Positions 39,089 to 48,316 of a stretch of DNA of 64,000 bases are shown in pieces. The stretch covers positions 62,001 through 126,000 of the forward strand of contig JAITTY010000006.1 in NCBI GenBank assembly GCA_031286695.1. The letters are read 5' to 3'. The notes under the pieces are model-generated. The model saw only the letters and a program-made list of their open reading frames with translations, did not search any database and was not told the origin of the DNA. The number at the start of each line of letters is the position of its first letter. The stretch's first letter is position 1. The translations under genes and the position numbers were made by a program. This DNA comes from Sphingobacterium sp. Lineage in GTDB: Bacteria; Bacteroidota; Bacteroidia; Sphingobacteriales; Sphingobacteriaceae.

Positions 39089-39973
39089 CTAAAATTGTTT
39101 TGACAGAATAATTTCTGCACAAAAAATTGAAGCTTTTAAATTGTTTAATCTCGTTTTATAAACGTTGGTAGTGGTGTATGTCCTATCAAACCCATTTTTA
39201 AACCTAGCGAAATCGTATGATAAACTTGTTCCCAATGAGAAAAATGAAACTGGGTAACTGATGTTAAATTTCGCACTATTAGCATATCCCACATCTCCTT
39301 GTTTGAATGAAGGGTTCAAGAAGTCTTGTCGAAGATTCCAATATCCCTCCGCTTTCAATTTAGATATTAAAAATGTGTTGCTAATTTCGAAATTGAGTTT
39401 TTTGAAATGTTTTAATGATAATTCGAAGCCAAGATTTGAATTACTATATTGATAATAGCTATCTAAACCTATATCTCTATCTATTATTGGGAAATTGCTA
39501 GTTTTATATTGAAGTGTTGGACCAATTGATAAGGCCATCTTTGGCAGTTGTAAAATTTTTCGTTGATACCCTATTTTTAATTCGATCCCCGTCCCCTTAT
39601 TAATGGAGTAATGTTCATAATTATAGCCTCCTTGTCGGTCGTCATATAAGTAATCTGTGTCGAATATTGTGCCTTTTCTTTGGATATTAAGATTAAATGA
39701 TGCTTTATAGGAATTCTTCATCCTAATAGCGTATAATTCCACACCATATTTTTGACTGGTAATATTCTGGAAGATTAATTCTGATTGTATATTTGGAGAC
39801 TCTCCAAATTCATTACCCGATATGTTCCAATCTAGATTTTCTATTGAAATACCTGTTGAAAAATTAATCCTGTATCTATTCTCTTGAGAATATCCTTTAT
39901 TTTCCAAAAGATAAAAAATAAAGGATATAATTAAACTAGTACCAAGAGAAAGGTGAATCCGTAACTTCCGCAT
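39089..39973 (-). CDS. hypothetical outer-membrane beta-barrel-like protein
   Basis: A 294-aa protein from MRKLRIHLSLGTSL at 39973, giving a signal peptide that ends ENKGYSQ; the longer frame to 40051 reads into the protease gene. The mature part alternates aromatic and polar residues (NRYRINFSTGISIENLDWN, KYGVELYAIRMKNSYKA) like a small outer-membrane barrel, and ends in Phe (EIILSKQF). It overlaps the 3' end of the astacin gene by 38 bases, so the two are coupled. Function unknown. Confidence 0.65.
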   Translation of the reverse strand: MRKLRIHLSLGTSLIISFIFYLLENKGYSQENRYRINFSTGISIENLDWNISGNEFGESPNIQSELIFQNITSQKYGVELYAIRMKNSYKASFNLNIQRKGTIFDTDYLYDDRQGGYNYEHYSINKGTGIELKIGYQRKILQLPKMALSIGPTLQYKTSNFPIIDRDIGLDSYYQYSNSNLGFELSLKHFKKLNFEISNTFLISKLKAEGYWNLRQDFLNPSFKQGDVGYANSAKFNISYPVSFFSLGTSLSYDFARFKNGFDRTYTTTNVYKTRLNNLKASIFCAEIILSKQF

Positions 39974-41195
39974 ATAAAAACTCTTCCATATAAGTTGAAG
40001 GTTGATAGTAACCAAGATGGGTAAATTCTCTAGACTCCATGGAAAATTCATAGCTAGATTGGCCAGGATATATGATTACCGTTTTGTATGTTTTATTTGT
40101 TTCTAAATTTAGAGAGCCATTTCCATACTGGTGCTCATTGAAGTTTAATTTTAAGAACATGAATTTTTGTGTAGGTAGGAGGTTTTCGTTACTTGTAAAG
40201 TCATGAAAAGTTGCTTTATAGTATCTAGTTACATCATAGATATCCGTAGATTGGTCTGTATATTGCTCGTTAACTACATGATTTAAAAACTGTACTTTTA
40301 TTTTTCTATTATCTTTAGTTCCATATAGGAAATCTAGAGCTAATTTGTCTGTATGAGCAATTGAATCTCTATTGGCGGAATATGTTGTTTCTTGGCCGCT
40401 TGGAAGCCTTCTATATATTACAGGTTTATTAACATTAATCGCTACACTTTCGCCGTACGAAGAGCCATAGTTCATAATTGAAAAGAGATTAAACTTTCCT
40501 ATCTGATATCCTCTACGTGTTGTAAATTGGTCCTGCATATTAGCTTTAATGTTGGAAAAATCAATCCTTATTTGTCCTCCGAGATCTTGCCGCTGATGTT
40601 CATGCATTAATCCTGCTGCATGAAATAACTCATGTATAATTGTACCGCTGTTTGCTACATCAGCAATTTTTACAAACTGCTTGCCGGTAAATAATCCTTC
40701 CTCTGAGACCCAGCGGTATCCAACTCTCCCTAAACTTGAAGAGCTTATATCGCCATTTACTGATTGAAATTCAACATAATCTCTTTGGTTTGAATAGGGA
40801 ACTAAACTTATTGAGGTCTCTGCATTTATTTTATTAATAGCATTTATAATCCTTTGTGGATTGGTGAAATTACTGGGGATTTTATAGGGTATTACGCCGT
40901 TTGGCCAACGAGAGGTCCAATCATCAATAGTTAGACCCCGAGCATTTTTTTTTCTATCTTGTGCTGTTAGGATGTTTTTTAATTGAATAGGCTCAAGATA
41001 ATAATCTTCATCCAAGAGATAAACACCGTCTTTGAATGTGTAATAAATTGTATCGCCTTTTCCAAAGCTGACATAACCTTTAGATGGAAGATTTGCTAAC
41101 TCTTGATTAGTTTCATTGAACTCACTGTTCTTCTTGCAGGAAAATAATAGTACTAACAGAGATAATAGAAGTAATACTTTTTTTTGTGTTTTCAT
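39936..41195 (-). CDS. astacin-type (M12A) zinc metalloprotease lipoprotein
   Basis: A 419-aa protein with a leader ending LLFSCKK, a lipobox. The catalytic helix HELFHAAGLMHEHQR at about 187-201 is the extended HExxHxxGxxHE signature, and SIMNYGS is the Met-turn (usual SIMHY). The WPNGVIPYKIP segment before the domain is also typical. The roughly 120-residue C-terminal part has no recognised domain. Surface proteolysis is implied. The base composition is visibly more AT-rich than the neighbours, hinting at acquisition. Confidence 0.9.
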   Translation of the reverse strand: MKTQKKVLLLLSLLVLLFSCKKNSEFNETNQELANLPSKGYVSFGKGDTIYYTFKDGVYLLDEDYYLEPIQLKNILTAQDRKKNARGLTIDDWTSRWPNGVIPYKIPSNFTNPQRIINAINKINAETSISLVPYSNQRDYVEFQSVNGDISSSSLGRVGYRWVSEEGLFTGKQFVKIADVANSGTIIHELFHAAGLMHEHQRQDLGGQIRIDFSNIKANMQDQFTTRRGYQIGKFNLFSIMNYGSSYGESVAINVNKPVIYRRLPSGQETTYSANRDSIAHTDKLALDFLYGTKDNRKIKVQFLNHVVNEQYTDQSTDIYDVTRYYKATFHDFTSNENLLPTQKFMFLKLNFNEHQYGNGSLNLETNKTYKTVIIYPGQSSYEFSMESREFTHLGYYQPSTYMEEFLYAEVTDSPFSWY

Positions 41196-41674
41196 AATTA
41201 AGTTAATTTTAATGTAAATATAAGTATATATTAGTTTCTTTATGTAAATTTTTCATTAATTCTAAAAAAAATATTTATACACATGTTTTTAGTGATATGA
41301 GTTTTTAAATAAAAAATAAAAGAGAATGCTGACTTAGAAGTTGTGATATAGGCTGAATTGTCTTTTACGTCAATTTTTAATTTAATTAACATGCGTACAA
41401 AATGATATTTAGTAGCTTTATAAGAGAAGAATGCTTTTTTTTAAAGTTATTTTTTCATATCGATTTTATTTCAACTTTACCTTTTGTAGCGATTTATATT
41501 TAATGAGATAGTATATATCAAGATAGTATAGGAGATAACAGAAAAGGTCAAGATTATATCTTGACCTTTTCTGTTATAATTACCAATTTATCCACCTAAA
41601 AGAACAAAATCTACCCCATCAAAACAGGCCGTCGCTCCGATATTTGGTTTATAACTAAATTATAAACCCGTCTG
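41196..41674. other. 479-bp AT-rich intergenic region
   Basis: Between the astacin gene and the polysaccharide locus. Only the long inverted repeat at 41535-41577 stands out; no gene is supported. Confidence 0.5.
41535..41577. terminator. 20-bp perfect inverted repeat, possible bidirectional terminator
   Basis: ATAACAGAAAAGGTCAAGAT, TAT loop, then the exact reverse complement of the arm. There is no long T run, so it may be a terminator with AT flanks or a protein-binding or recombination site. It lies about 100 bp before the first gene of the polysaccharide locus. Confidence 0.6.
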
Positions 41675-42814
41675 ATGATGAAGAAGTTCTGTATGTCCAT
41701 ACTCGTGGGTATTGGTGTCTGCATGTCTCTTTGTACTTTCGCACAAAGCATGGACTTGGTTAATTGGCCAGCGCAGGCCGACCCCCAATTAATAGGTGAT
41801 CTGGTGGCACAACGCTTCGTAGCAAGTCCCCATAACAGTTTTAAACCTCCAGCTCCCCCCAAATCAATTACTTATCCCGAAGTCTGTACCTGGTATGGGG
41901 CATTGAAGTATGCCGAAGTGAGTAACAATAAGAAACTACTGGAGCAATTGACGCATCGGTTTATGCCACTTTTTGACACCGAAAAACACTTGGTCCCCAA
42001 ACCTTGGCATGTAGATTTTTGTGTCTTTGGAACAGTGCCGCTAGAACTCTATCAGCAAACAAAAAACAAAGAGTTTTATACGATGGGAATGCGTTTTGCC
42101 AATGCACAATGGACGATTCCGATTGACTCTCCCCAAGTTGTAAAAGACAGCTATCAGAAATTTCTCGATAAAGGCCTGACTTGGCAAACCCGCTACTGGA
42201 TTGACGACATGTATATGATTACCATGATTCAGTCCAAAGCTTTTCAAGTGACGGGTAATCCGCAGTATATCGACCAGGCAGCACATGAGATGGCCGTCTA
42301 CCTCGATACCATTCAAAAAGAAAATGGTCTTTTTTATCATGCCCCTGATGCACCCTTCTTCTGGGGGCGTGGCAATGGCTGGATGGCAGCAGGCATGAGC
42401 GAATTGCTCTCTTCATTGCAGCACGATAACCCCAATAGGCCCAAAATATTGGCTTCTTATCACCAAATGATGGCAAGCCTCAAACAATATCAGCGTCCGG
42501 ATGGCCTATGGGGCCAATTGATCGATAAGCCTGAATCTTGGGTAGAAACTTCGGGTTCTGCCATGTTTACCTATGCGATTATCATGGGTATAAAAAATGG
42601 CTGGCTCGATGCAAAGGAATATACGCCGATCGCACGTAAGGCATGGATTGCTTTGGCGGGCTACATCAATAAGGACGGTGATATTACAAACGTCTGTGAA
42701 GGTACCAACCGAAAAAATGATTACCAGTATTATCTGGATCGAAAACAGAAAACAGGGGATATGCACGGTCAGGCTCCTGTACTCTGGTGTGTTTATGCTT
42801 TACTAAAAAAGTAA
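41675..42814 (+). CDS. glycoside hydrolase family 88/105 protein
   Basis: A 379-aa secreted (alpha/alpha)6-barrel enzyme with a signal peptide ending CTFAQS. Typical blocks are the catalytic-Asp segment WQTRYWIDDMYM near 175, WGRGNGWMAAGM, and SGSAMFTYAI. Family members remove unsaturated uronic acids from oligosaccharides made by polysaccharide lyases. That agrees with the PL6 lyase in the same locus. The gene is followed 6 bp later by GH31. Confidence 0.88.
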   Translation: MMKKFCMSILVGIGVCMSLCTFAQSMDLVNWPAQADPQLIGDLVAQRFVASPHNSFKPPAPPKSITYPEVCTWYGALKYAEVSNNKKLLEQLTHRFMPLFDTEKHLVPKPWHVDFCVFGTVPLELYQQTKNKEFYTMGMRFANAQWTIPIDSPQVVKDSYQKFLDKGLTWQTRYWIDDMYMITMIQSKAFQVTGNPQYIDQAAHEMAVYLDTIQKENGLFYHAPDAPFFWGRGNGWMAAGMSELLSSLQHDNPNRPKILASYHQMMASLKQYQRPDGLWGQLIDKPESWVETSGSAMFTYAIIMGIKNGWLDAKEYTPIARKAWIALAGYINKDGDITNVCEGTNRKNDYQYYLDRKQKTGDMHGQAPVLWCVYALLKK

Positions 42815-42820
42815 TCAGCT

Positions 42821-44956
42821 ATGATGAGATTATGGACAATTTTGCTGGTATTGCTCGCCTTAAAAGCGTCCGCACAAAGCCTACGCTTTCAAGAGCAATA
42901 TCCAGGGGTATGGAAAGGTATATTTGGAAAGCCGGATAAATATACGCTGCTGTCAGCAGCAGCGCCAACTCCTCAAGTGGAAACGCTCGAACGACTGCAG
43001 TCTGTCGATTTTCCTTTACCGAAGATGGAGGTGCATGCCGAACTGATTGATGGTAAAACTTACCTGCGATTCCCATTGCAGAAAAACGAACAGATCTATG
43101 GACTGGGACTTAATTTTCAGACGGTACATCAGCGGGGCAAGATTCTTAACCTGCATGTCGACCATTATGGCGGCAAAGATAATGGGCGCACTCATGCACC
43201 TGTTCCCTTCTACATCTCTTCCAGAGGATATGGTGTATTGATCAATTCAGCGCAATATTTAACCTATTATGTTGGAACAGGTGTGCGCAAAGATGCCAAA
43301 GTCCCTGCAGAAGTAAAAGATCGCAATACCGATAAAAGCTGGAACTCCCGGCCTTACTCGGATGCTGTAGAGGTGTATGTGTCTGCGGAAGGGGCCGAAG
43401 TCTATGTCTTTGCTGGTGTCAACGCTCTCGATGCCATAAAACGCTATAATCTCTTTTGTGGCGGTGGCACATTGCCGCCAAAGTGGGGGCTTGGTTTTAC
43501 ACAGCGTGTGCAAAAATTATATACAGCAGATGACGTCATCAAAGAAGCTGCGGAATTTGAAGAACATGGTTTTCCGCTCGATTTTATTGGTCTTGAACCG
43601 GGTTGGCAATCCAAAGCTTATCCTTGTTCATTTGAATGGGATGCTGGACGTTTTCCAGATCCGGCAGCCTTGGTAAAGAAACTGGCCGAAAAAGGTGTGC
43701 GTTTAAACCTCTGGACAAACCCCTATGTTTCGCCCGATGCTCCTATCAGTAAGTCAATTGAGCCTTTTACAGGGTCTCATACTGTGTGGAACGGGACCGT
43801 TCCGGATCTGTATCACCCAGATGCAAAACGTATTGTTGCAGAACAGCTGAAACGTTCGCAGATCAATATTGGAATCAGTGGCTATAAGATTGACGAAGTA
43901 GATGGTTATGACTACTACCTGTGGCCAGACATGGCTAAATTTCCATCGGGCATCAGTGGGGTACAAATGCGGCAAACCTATGGCGTGCTTGCACAGAGGT
44001 TGACCGACAGTCTATACCGTCAGCAGAACAAACGAACTTTTGGACTTGTACGGGCATCCAATGCCGGAGCCAACAATATGCCTTATGTTATTTACAACGA
44101 CTATTACAGCCATCAGGATTTTATTACAGCATTGGTCAATAGTGGTTTTTGCGGTGTGCTATGGACGCCGGAGGTTAGAGGTTCCAAAACTGGAGAGGAG
44201 TGGCTGCGCCGTTTTCAGACTGTTGTATTCTCACCAATGGCCATGATCAACGCTTGGTCAAGTGGAACAAAACCATGGTCTTTCCCCGAAGTAGCCGACA
44301 AAGTGAAATACTATGCGCAGCTGCGGATGGAATTGATGCCTTATCTGTATAGTGAATTTGCAAAATACCATTTTGAAGGAACACCTCCCTTTCGGGCCAT
44401 GGTTCTGGAAGAGGGATTTCAGGGGCAAACAAACGCAAGCCTGAGCAATCAGAATCTGGAAACAAATCCTTATCTGGAAGCGGTAAACAGGGAGGTCAAA
44501 GATCAATATATGTGTGGTGAATATCTATTGGTTGCGCCTTTGTTTACGGGAGAGTCTACTAGAAAGGTGCTGTTGCCCAAAGGCAACTGGTACGATTTCT
44601 ATTCGGGCCGTTATGTCGGTAATGGGGAGGAAATCGTTACCAAACCCGAAGATGATCGGATACCGGTCTATGTGAAAGATGGGGGAATCATTCCAATGAC
44701 GACAGCACGACTTCATGCACCTGCAGCAGGAGAAAAAGTCAATTTGATCATTCGGCATTATGGCGAAAAGGAAGGAGTGTATAACCTGTATGATGATGAT
44801 GGTGTGAGTTTCGACTATGAGAAAGGTGCTTATTCTTGGCGTAGCATACAAATTAAAAGAAGTGCCGGTGGAAAATTGGTGAGGGAGATCTCAGCGGCAA
44901 GTAAAAATAAGCCTGATAATTTCGGTACAGTAAGATTTGAGTGGATGGGCCAATGA
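42821..44956 (+). CDS. glycoside hydrolase family 31 protein
   Basis: A 711-aa secreted enzyme (signal to about 19, LKASAQS). An N-terminal beta-sandwich precedes a TIM barrel whose nucleophile segment SGYKIDEVDGYD lies near 355. VRASNAGANNMPYVIYND follows, with C-terminal beta-domains (RIPVYVKDGGIIPM). GH31 enzymes act on alpha-glucosides, alpha-xylosides or related links. The DEVDG form differs from the common WxDMNE, so a specialised subfamily is likely; the substrate is not deduced. Coupled to the GH88/105 gene. Confidence 0.88.
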   Translation: MMRLWTILLVLLALKASAQSLRFQEQYPGVWKGIFGKPDKYTLLSAAAPTPQVETLERLQSVDFPLPKMEVHAELIDGKTYLRFPLQKNEQIYGLGLNFQTVHQRGKILNLHVDHYGGKDNGRTHAPVPFYISSRGYGVLINSAQYLTYYVGTGVRKDAKVPAEVKDRNTDKSWNSRPYSDAVEVYVSAEGAEVYVFAGVNALDAIKRYNLFCGGGTLPPKWGLGFTQRVQKLYTADDVIKEAAEFEEHGFPLDFIGLEPGWQSKAYPCSFEWDAGRFPDPAALVKKLAEKGVRLNLWTNPYVSPDAPISKSIEPFTGSHTVWNGTVPDLYHPDAKRIVAEQLKRSQINIGISGYKIDEVDGYDYYLWPDMAKFPSGISGVQMRQTYGVLAQRLTDSLYRQQNKRTFGLVRASNAGANNMPYVIYNDYYSHQDFITALVNSGFCGVLWTPEVRGSKTGEEWLRRFQTVVFSPMAMINAWSSGTKPWSFPEVADKVKYYAQLRMELMPYLYSEFAKYHFEGTPPFRAMVLEEGFQGQTNASLSNQNLETNPYLEAVNREVKDQYMCGEYLLVAPLFTGESTRKVLLPKGNWYDFYSGRYVGNGEEIVTKPEDDRIPVYVKDGGIIPMTTARLHAPAAGEKVNLIIRHYGEKEGVYNLYDDDGVSFDYEKGAYSWRSIQIKRSAGGKLVREISAASKNKPDNFGTVRFEWMGQ

Positions 44957-45161
44957 TGCTGTTTTGATTCATATAAGATGTTTTATGGGTCTAAAAACCA
45001 TTTTTTACCGCTAAAAAGACCAAAAAATACACTGTCTAACCTTGAGGATTGACTGATATTTGAGGTATAACTGATTACAAAAATAACCAATTTATTAAAT
45101 GCATGGCTTAGCCATCAATAATCTACTTAGGGTAGGCTATTGCCATAAAAACTGATTTATT

Positions 45162-48100
45162 ATGATAAAAAGTATCACAAAAATGGGGTGCTTTGTACTC
45201 TTCCTGTTTCTTGCTATGGGGAGTATAGGCTTACCGGTCTTCGCCCAGCAAAACATTCGGCTTTCAGGAAAGGTGACCAACAAAAAAGGAGAGGTCCTGC
45301 AAGGAGTCAATGTTCGCGTTAAAGGGAAAAGTCAGGGAACAAGTACTGATGCTGCGGGGAAGTATCAGCTGGATGTTACCCCTTCAAGTACGGTTGTCTT
45401 TAGCCAAGTGGGCATGAAAGAGCTGGAGCGAGCCGTCGGTAACCAGCGGCAACTGGATGTCACTCTGGAAGATAGCGACAATGCGCTGGATGAGATTGTG
45501 GTCACGGGTTATGGTGGTGTCGCAAAGAAACGTGACCTCACAGGTGCCATATCTTCTGTCAACGCAAAGAAAATAGAAGAACGTCAGCCTATCAATCTTT
45601 TCGATGCCCTACAGGGCCAAGCGGCAGGTGTTCTTATTGTCAATGACGGTGGTGGTGCACCCGGGGCTACGGGGTCCATCCAGGTACGGGGCACGTCGAC
45701 TTTGAATGGTGGAAATGGTCCTTTATATTTGGTCGATGGGGTAATTAACCCCGACGGTGCCACCATTAACCCAACAGATATCGAGAATATCGAGGTGCTG
45801 AAAGATGCCGCTTCTGCATCTATTTATGGATCGCGTGCGGCCAATGGGGTTATCCTGATCACAACCAAGCGCGGTTCCGAAGGGAGACCAATGGTCAATG
45901 TCAATTACAATCATCTTTTTGGCCGTCTGGCTCATTATATCCCAGTAAGCAACTCGGCAGAGGTAAGGGCTTTTAGGTATATTCAGGGACTCAATACCAA
46001 TACGGATTCCATCAACCCAAGTTTCAATTCCGACAACGATTTGCAGCGACTGTTATTGGGAAATCTGGCACAGAAGAAGGAAATTAAGGTGAGTGTTTCC
46101 GGTGGTCAGAAAAATCTCCGCTACTACAGTAGCTTAAATTACCTGGACGATAAATCTATTATCCTGAATAGTTACGCCAAACGTTTGCAGTCACGCATCA
46201 ATGTGGAATATCAGTTTTCATCCAAATTGAGGTACTCCAACAATATTTCCTTTTCCTGGCAGAAAGGTAATACGATTCCGATCGGGAATACGATCCGTGT
46301 CGTCATGGACCGACCTGCGTATTCACTGATTTATTATCCTGACGGTTCCCTAACAAGTTATATCGGCTCGAAACGGAATCCAGTCGCCAACGCTTTGTTT
46401 GAGAAAAATATTGATGAAACTTATTCCGGACAATTTAACAACCAATTGGATTATCAGATCAGGGACGACCTGAAATTTACGACTTTGTTTAACGCACGGC
46501 TGGACAACTTGCAGAATACGCAATTCTCGCCGCGTTTTCTCTCGGCAAATAAGGATCAGAATAGCGGAACAAATGAATTTAATAAGACCTTTACCTGGGA
46601 GTTTCAATCCTATCTGAATTATAATAAAACTTTTGCGCAGGATCATAATGTCACGGCTTTATTGGGATTCAGTTCGGATCGCAGACGCTATGACCGTTTT
46701 CATTCCGAATATATGAACAGCGTAAATGAGGAGGTTCTGGTGACTTTTCCAGATTACCTCACGCCGTCAAAAACCTATACCACAGCAACGGCCAATGCTT
46801 CTGCTTCTGTTTTTAGCCGGATCGGCTATAACTACAAGGGGCGTTACATCGTTCAGGGATCGTACAGAAGGGATGGGTCTTCGCGGTTTGGTGCCACAAA
46901 TAAATGGGGGAACTTCCTGTCGGCATCTGCTGCCTGGCGTTTCTCGGATGAGGACTTTATGAAATGGGCCAAACCGGCTTTGGTGGATGCTAAACTGCGA
47001 TACAGCATCGGACAGCTTGGAAATGATAAAGTCGGTGATTACGAATCGTACACGAAAGTGGCCTTTGGTGGATCTTATAACGGTGTCGGTGGAGCTGCTT
47101 TGACCAGTACTTTTGGTAATAATCGGATCAAATGGGAAACAACCACGCAGAACAATGTAGGGCTGGATCTGACTTTCTTAAATGGTCGATTGGGGTTTAC
47201 CGCAGATTACTACGTCAAGACGACTACGGATCTACTATATCCAAGAGAGCTGGCCAAGGAAACAGGCTATGCCAAAGTTAATGTCAATTTAGGGACAATT
47301 CGCAATCGCGGGATGGAATTTGTCATCAGCGCCAAACCAATCGTAACACCTGATTTCAGCTGGGAGGTAAACGGCAATATTTCCTTTGAGCGCGGTAAGA
47401 TCGTGAAGCTGGCCGATGGAATACCATTTTTCCCGGGCAATAAATGGTACGCGGAAGAAGGTGGCCGTATCGGTAATTTCTACGGATGGCGTAATCTGGG
47501 TGTATATGCTTGGGATGAATCTAACGCCTACAATGACAATTGGGAGAAATTGACACTCGTCCTAGACGATCAGGGCAAACCGATGTATCGTGATGGAAAA
47601 GCAGTATATACATTTAACGGCAATGATTACCAGGGAACTGTGCATCAGCTTTACGCACCAGACGGTAAATTAAAAGGCGGCGATGCGGAATGGCTCAACA
47701 ATAAGAAAGACAGCTTGATCAACGATGAAGACCGCATGATCCTCGGCAATGCGACACCTGATTTCTATTTTGGTTTTATGCAGACTTTTAGATATAAACG
47801 ATTTACGCTAAATGTGCTCTTCAACGGCTCTTTTGGCGGTGAAGTCTATAATGCTTTGCTGCAACGCCAAAATTATCCGACCAATACGGGGGCAGGTTCA
47901 CCAGATATGGTCTACAATGTATGGCGCAAACCCGGGGATGTGGCCAAATACCCAAATTATGTGGAGCGAAACAACCGTGGAAATATGAAAACCAATCAGA
48001 ATAGCCTCTATATCGAAGATGCGACTTTTGTTCGTTTGTCAAGTGCACGGCTGGCCTATACCTTCGATCCGCAATTGATCAATAGGCTGAAAATGAAAGG

Positions 48101-48260
48101 GCTTACTGCCTTCGTTTATGGCAGCAACCTGCTGACATGGACCAATTATCGGGGCTACGATCCTGAATTCAGTACAAACAATCCGCTGACACCGGGTGAG
48201 GACGACGGCCGTTACCCAAGGAGACGGGAGTTTGGATTCGGGGTAAATATTAATTTTTAG
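45162..48260 (+). CDS. SusC-like TonB-dependent receptor
   Basis: A 1032-aa outer-membrane receptor of a polysaccharide utilization locus. It has a signal peptide ending VFAQQ, a carboxypeptidase-regulatory-like domain (LSGKVTNKKGEVLQGVNVRV, about 30-110) and the SusC TonB-box/plug signature ALDEIVVTGYGG. The plug motifs VRGTSTLNGGNGPLYLVDG and IEVLKDAASASIYGSRAANG and the barrel follow, ending FGFGVNINF. It transports oligosaccharides captured by SusD. No FecR-interacting N-terminal signalling extension and no clear TTTG/TAnnTTTG promoter were found. The SusD gene follows 56 bp on. Confidence 0.94.
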   Translation: MIKSITKMGCFVLFLFLAMGSIGLPVFAQQNIRLSGKVTNKKGEVLQGVNVRVKGKSQGTSTDAAGKYQLDVTPSSTVVFSQVGMKELERAVGNQRQLDVTLEDSDNALDEIVVTGYGGVAKKRDLTGAISSVNAKKIEERQPINLFDALQGQAAGVLIVNDGGGAPGATGSIQVRGTSTLNGGNGPLYLVDGVINPDGATINPTDIENIEVLKDAASASIYGSRAANGVILITTKRGSEGRPMVNVNYNHLFGRLAHYIPVSNSAEVRAFRYIQGLNTNTDSINPSFNSDNDLQRLLLGNLAQKKEIKVSVSGGQKNLRYYSSLNYLDDKSIILNSYAKRLQSRINVEYQFSSKLRYSNNISFSWQKGNTIPIGNTIRVVMDRPAYSLIYYPDGSLTSYIGSKRNPVANALFEKNIDETYSGQFNNQLDYQIRDDLKFTTLFNARLDNLQNTQFSPRFLSANKDQNSGTNEFNKTFTWEFQSYLNYNKTFAQDHNVTALLGFSSDRRRYDRFHSEYMNSVNEEVLVTFPDYLTPSKTYTTATANASASVFSRIGYNYKGRYIVQGSYRRDGSSRFGATNKWGNFLSASAAWRFSDEDFMKWAKPALVDAKLRYSIGQLGNDKVGDYESYTKVAFGGSYNGVGGAALTSTFGNNRIKWETTTQNNVGLDLTFLNGRLGFTADYYVKTTTDLLYPRELAKETGYAKVNVNLGTIRNRGMEFVISAKPIVTPDFSWEVNGNISFERGKIVKLADGIPFFPGNKWYAEEGGRIGNFYGWRNLGVYAWDESNAYNDNWEKLTLVLDDQGKPMYRDGKAVYTFNGNDYQGTVHQLYAPDGKLKGGDAEWLNNKKDSLINDEDRMILGNATPDFYFGFMQTFRYKRFTLNVLFNGSFGGEVYNALLQRQNYPTNTGAGSPDMVYNVWRKPGDVAKYPNYVERNNRGNMKTNQNSLYIEDATFVRLSSARLAYTFDPQLINRLKMKGLTAFVYGSNLLTWTNYRGYDPEFSTNNPLTPGEDDGRYPRRREFGFGVNINF

Positions 48261-48316
48261 CATATATCTATTCGGTTAGGTTTCATCTGACGGATGGAAC
48301 AAAAAATATTTTTGAA

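Noticed and set aside
45084..45092. Nine-base match (minus strand AATTGGTTA) to the start of the first spacer, upstream of SusC at 45162
   Set aside because: With more than twenty spacers and a 64-kb window a 9-base match is expected by chance, and the similarity does not continue.
48039..48263. Minus-strand open frames inside SusC and other large genes
   Set aside because: They are shadows of well-supported genes on the opposite strand.
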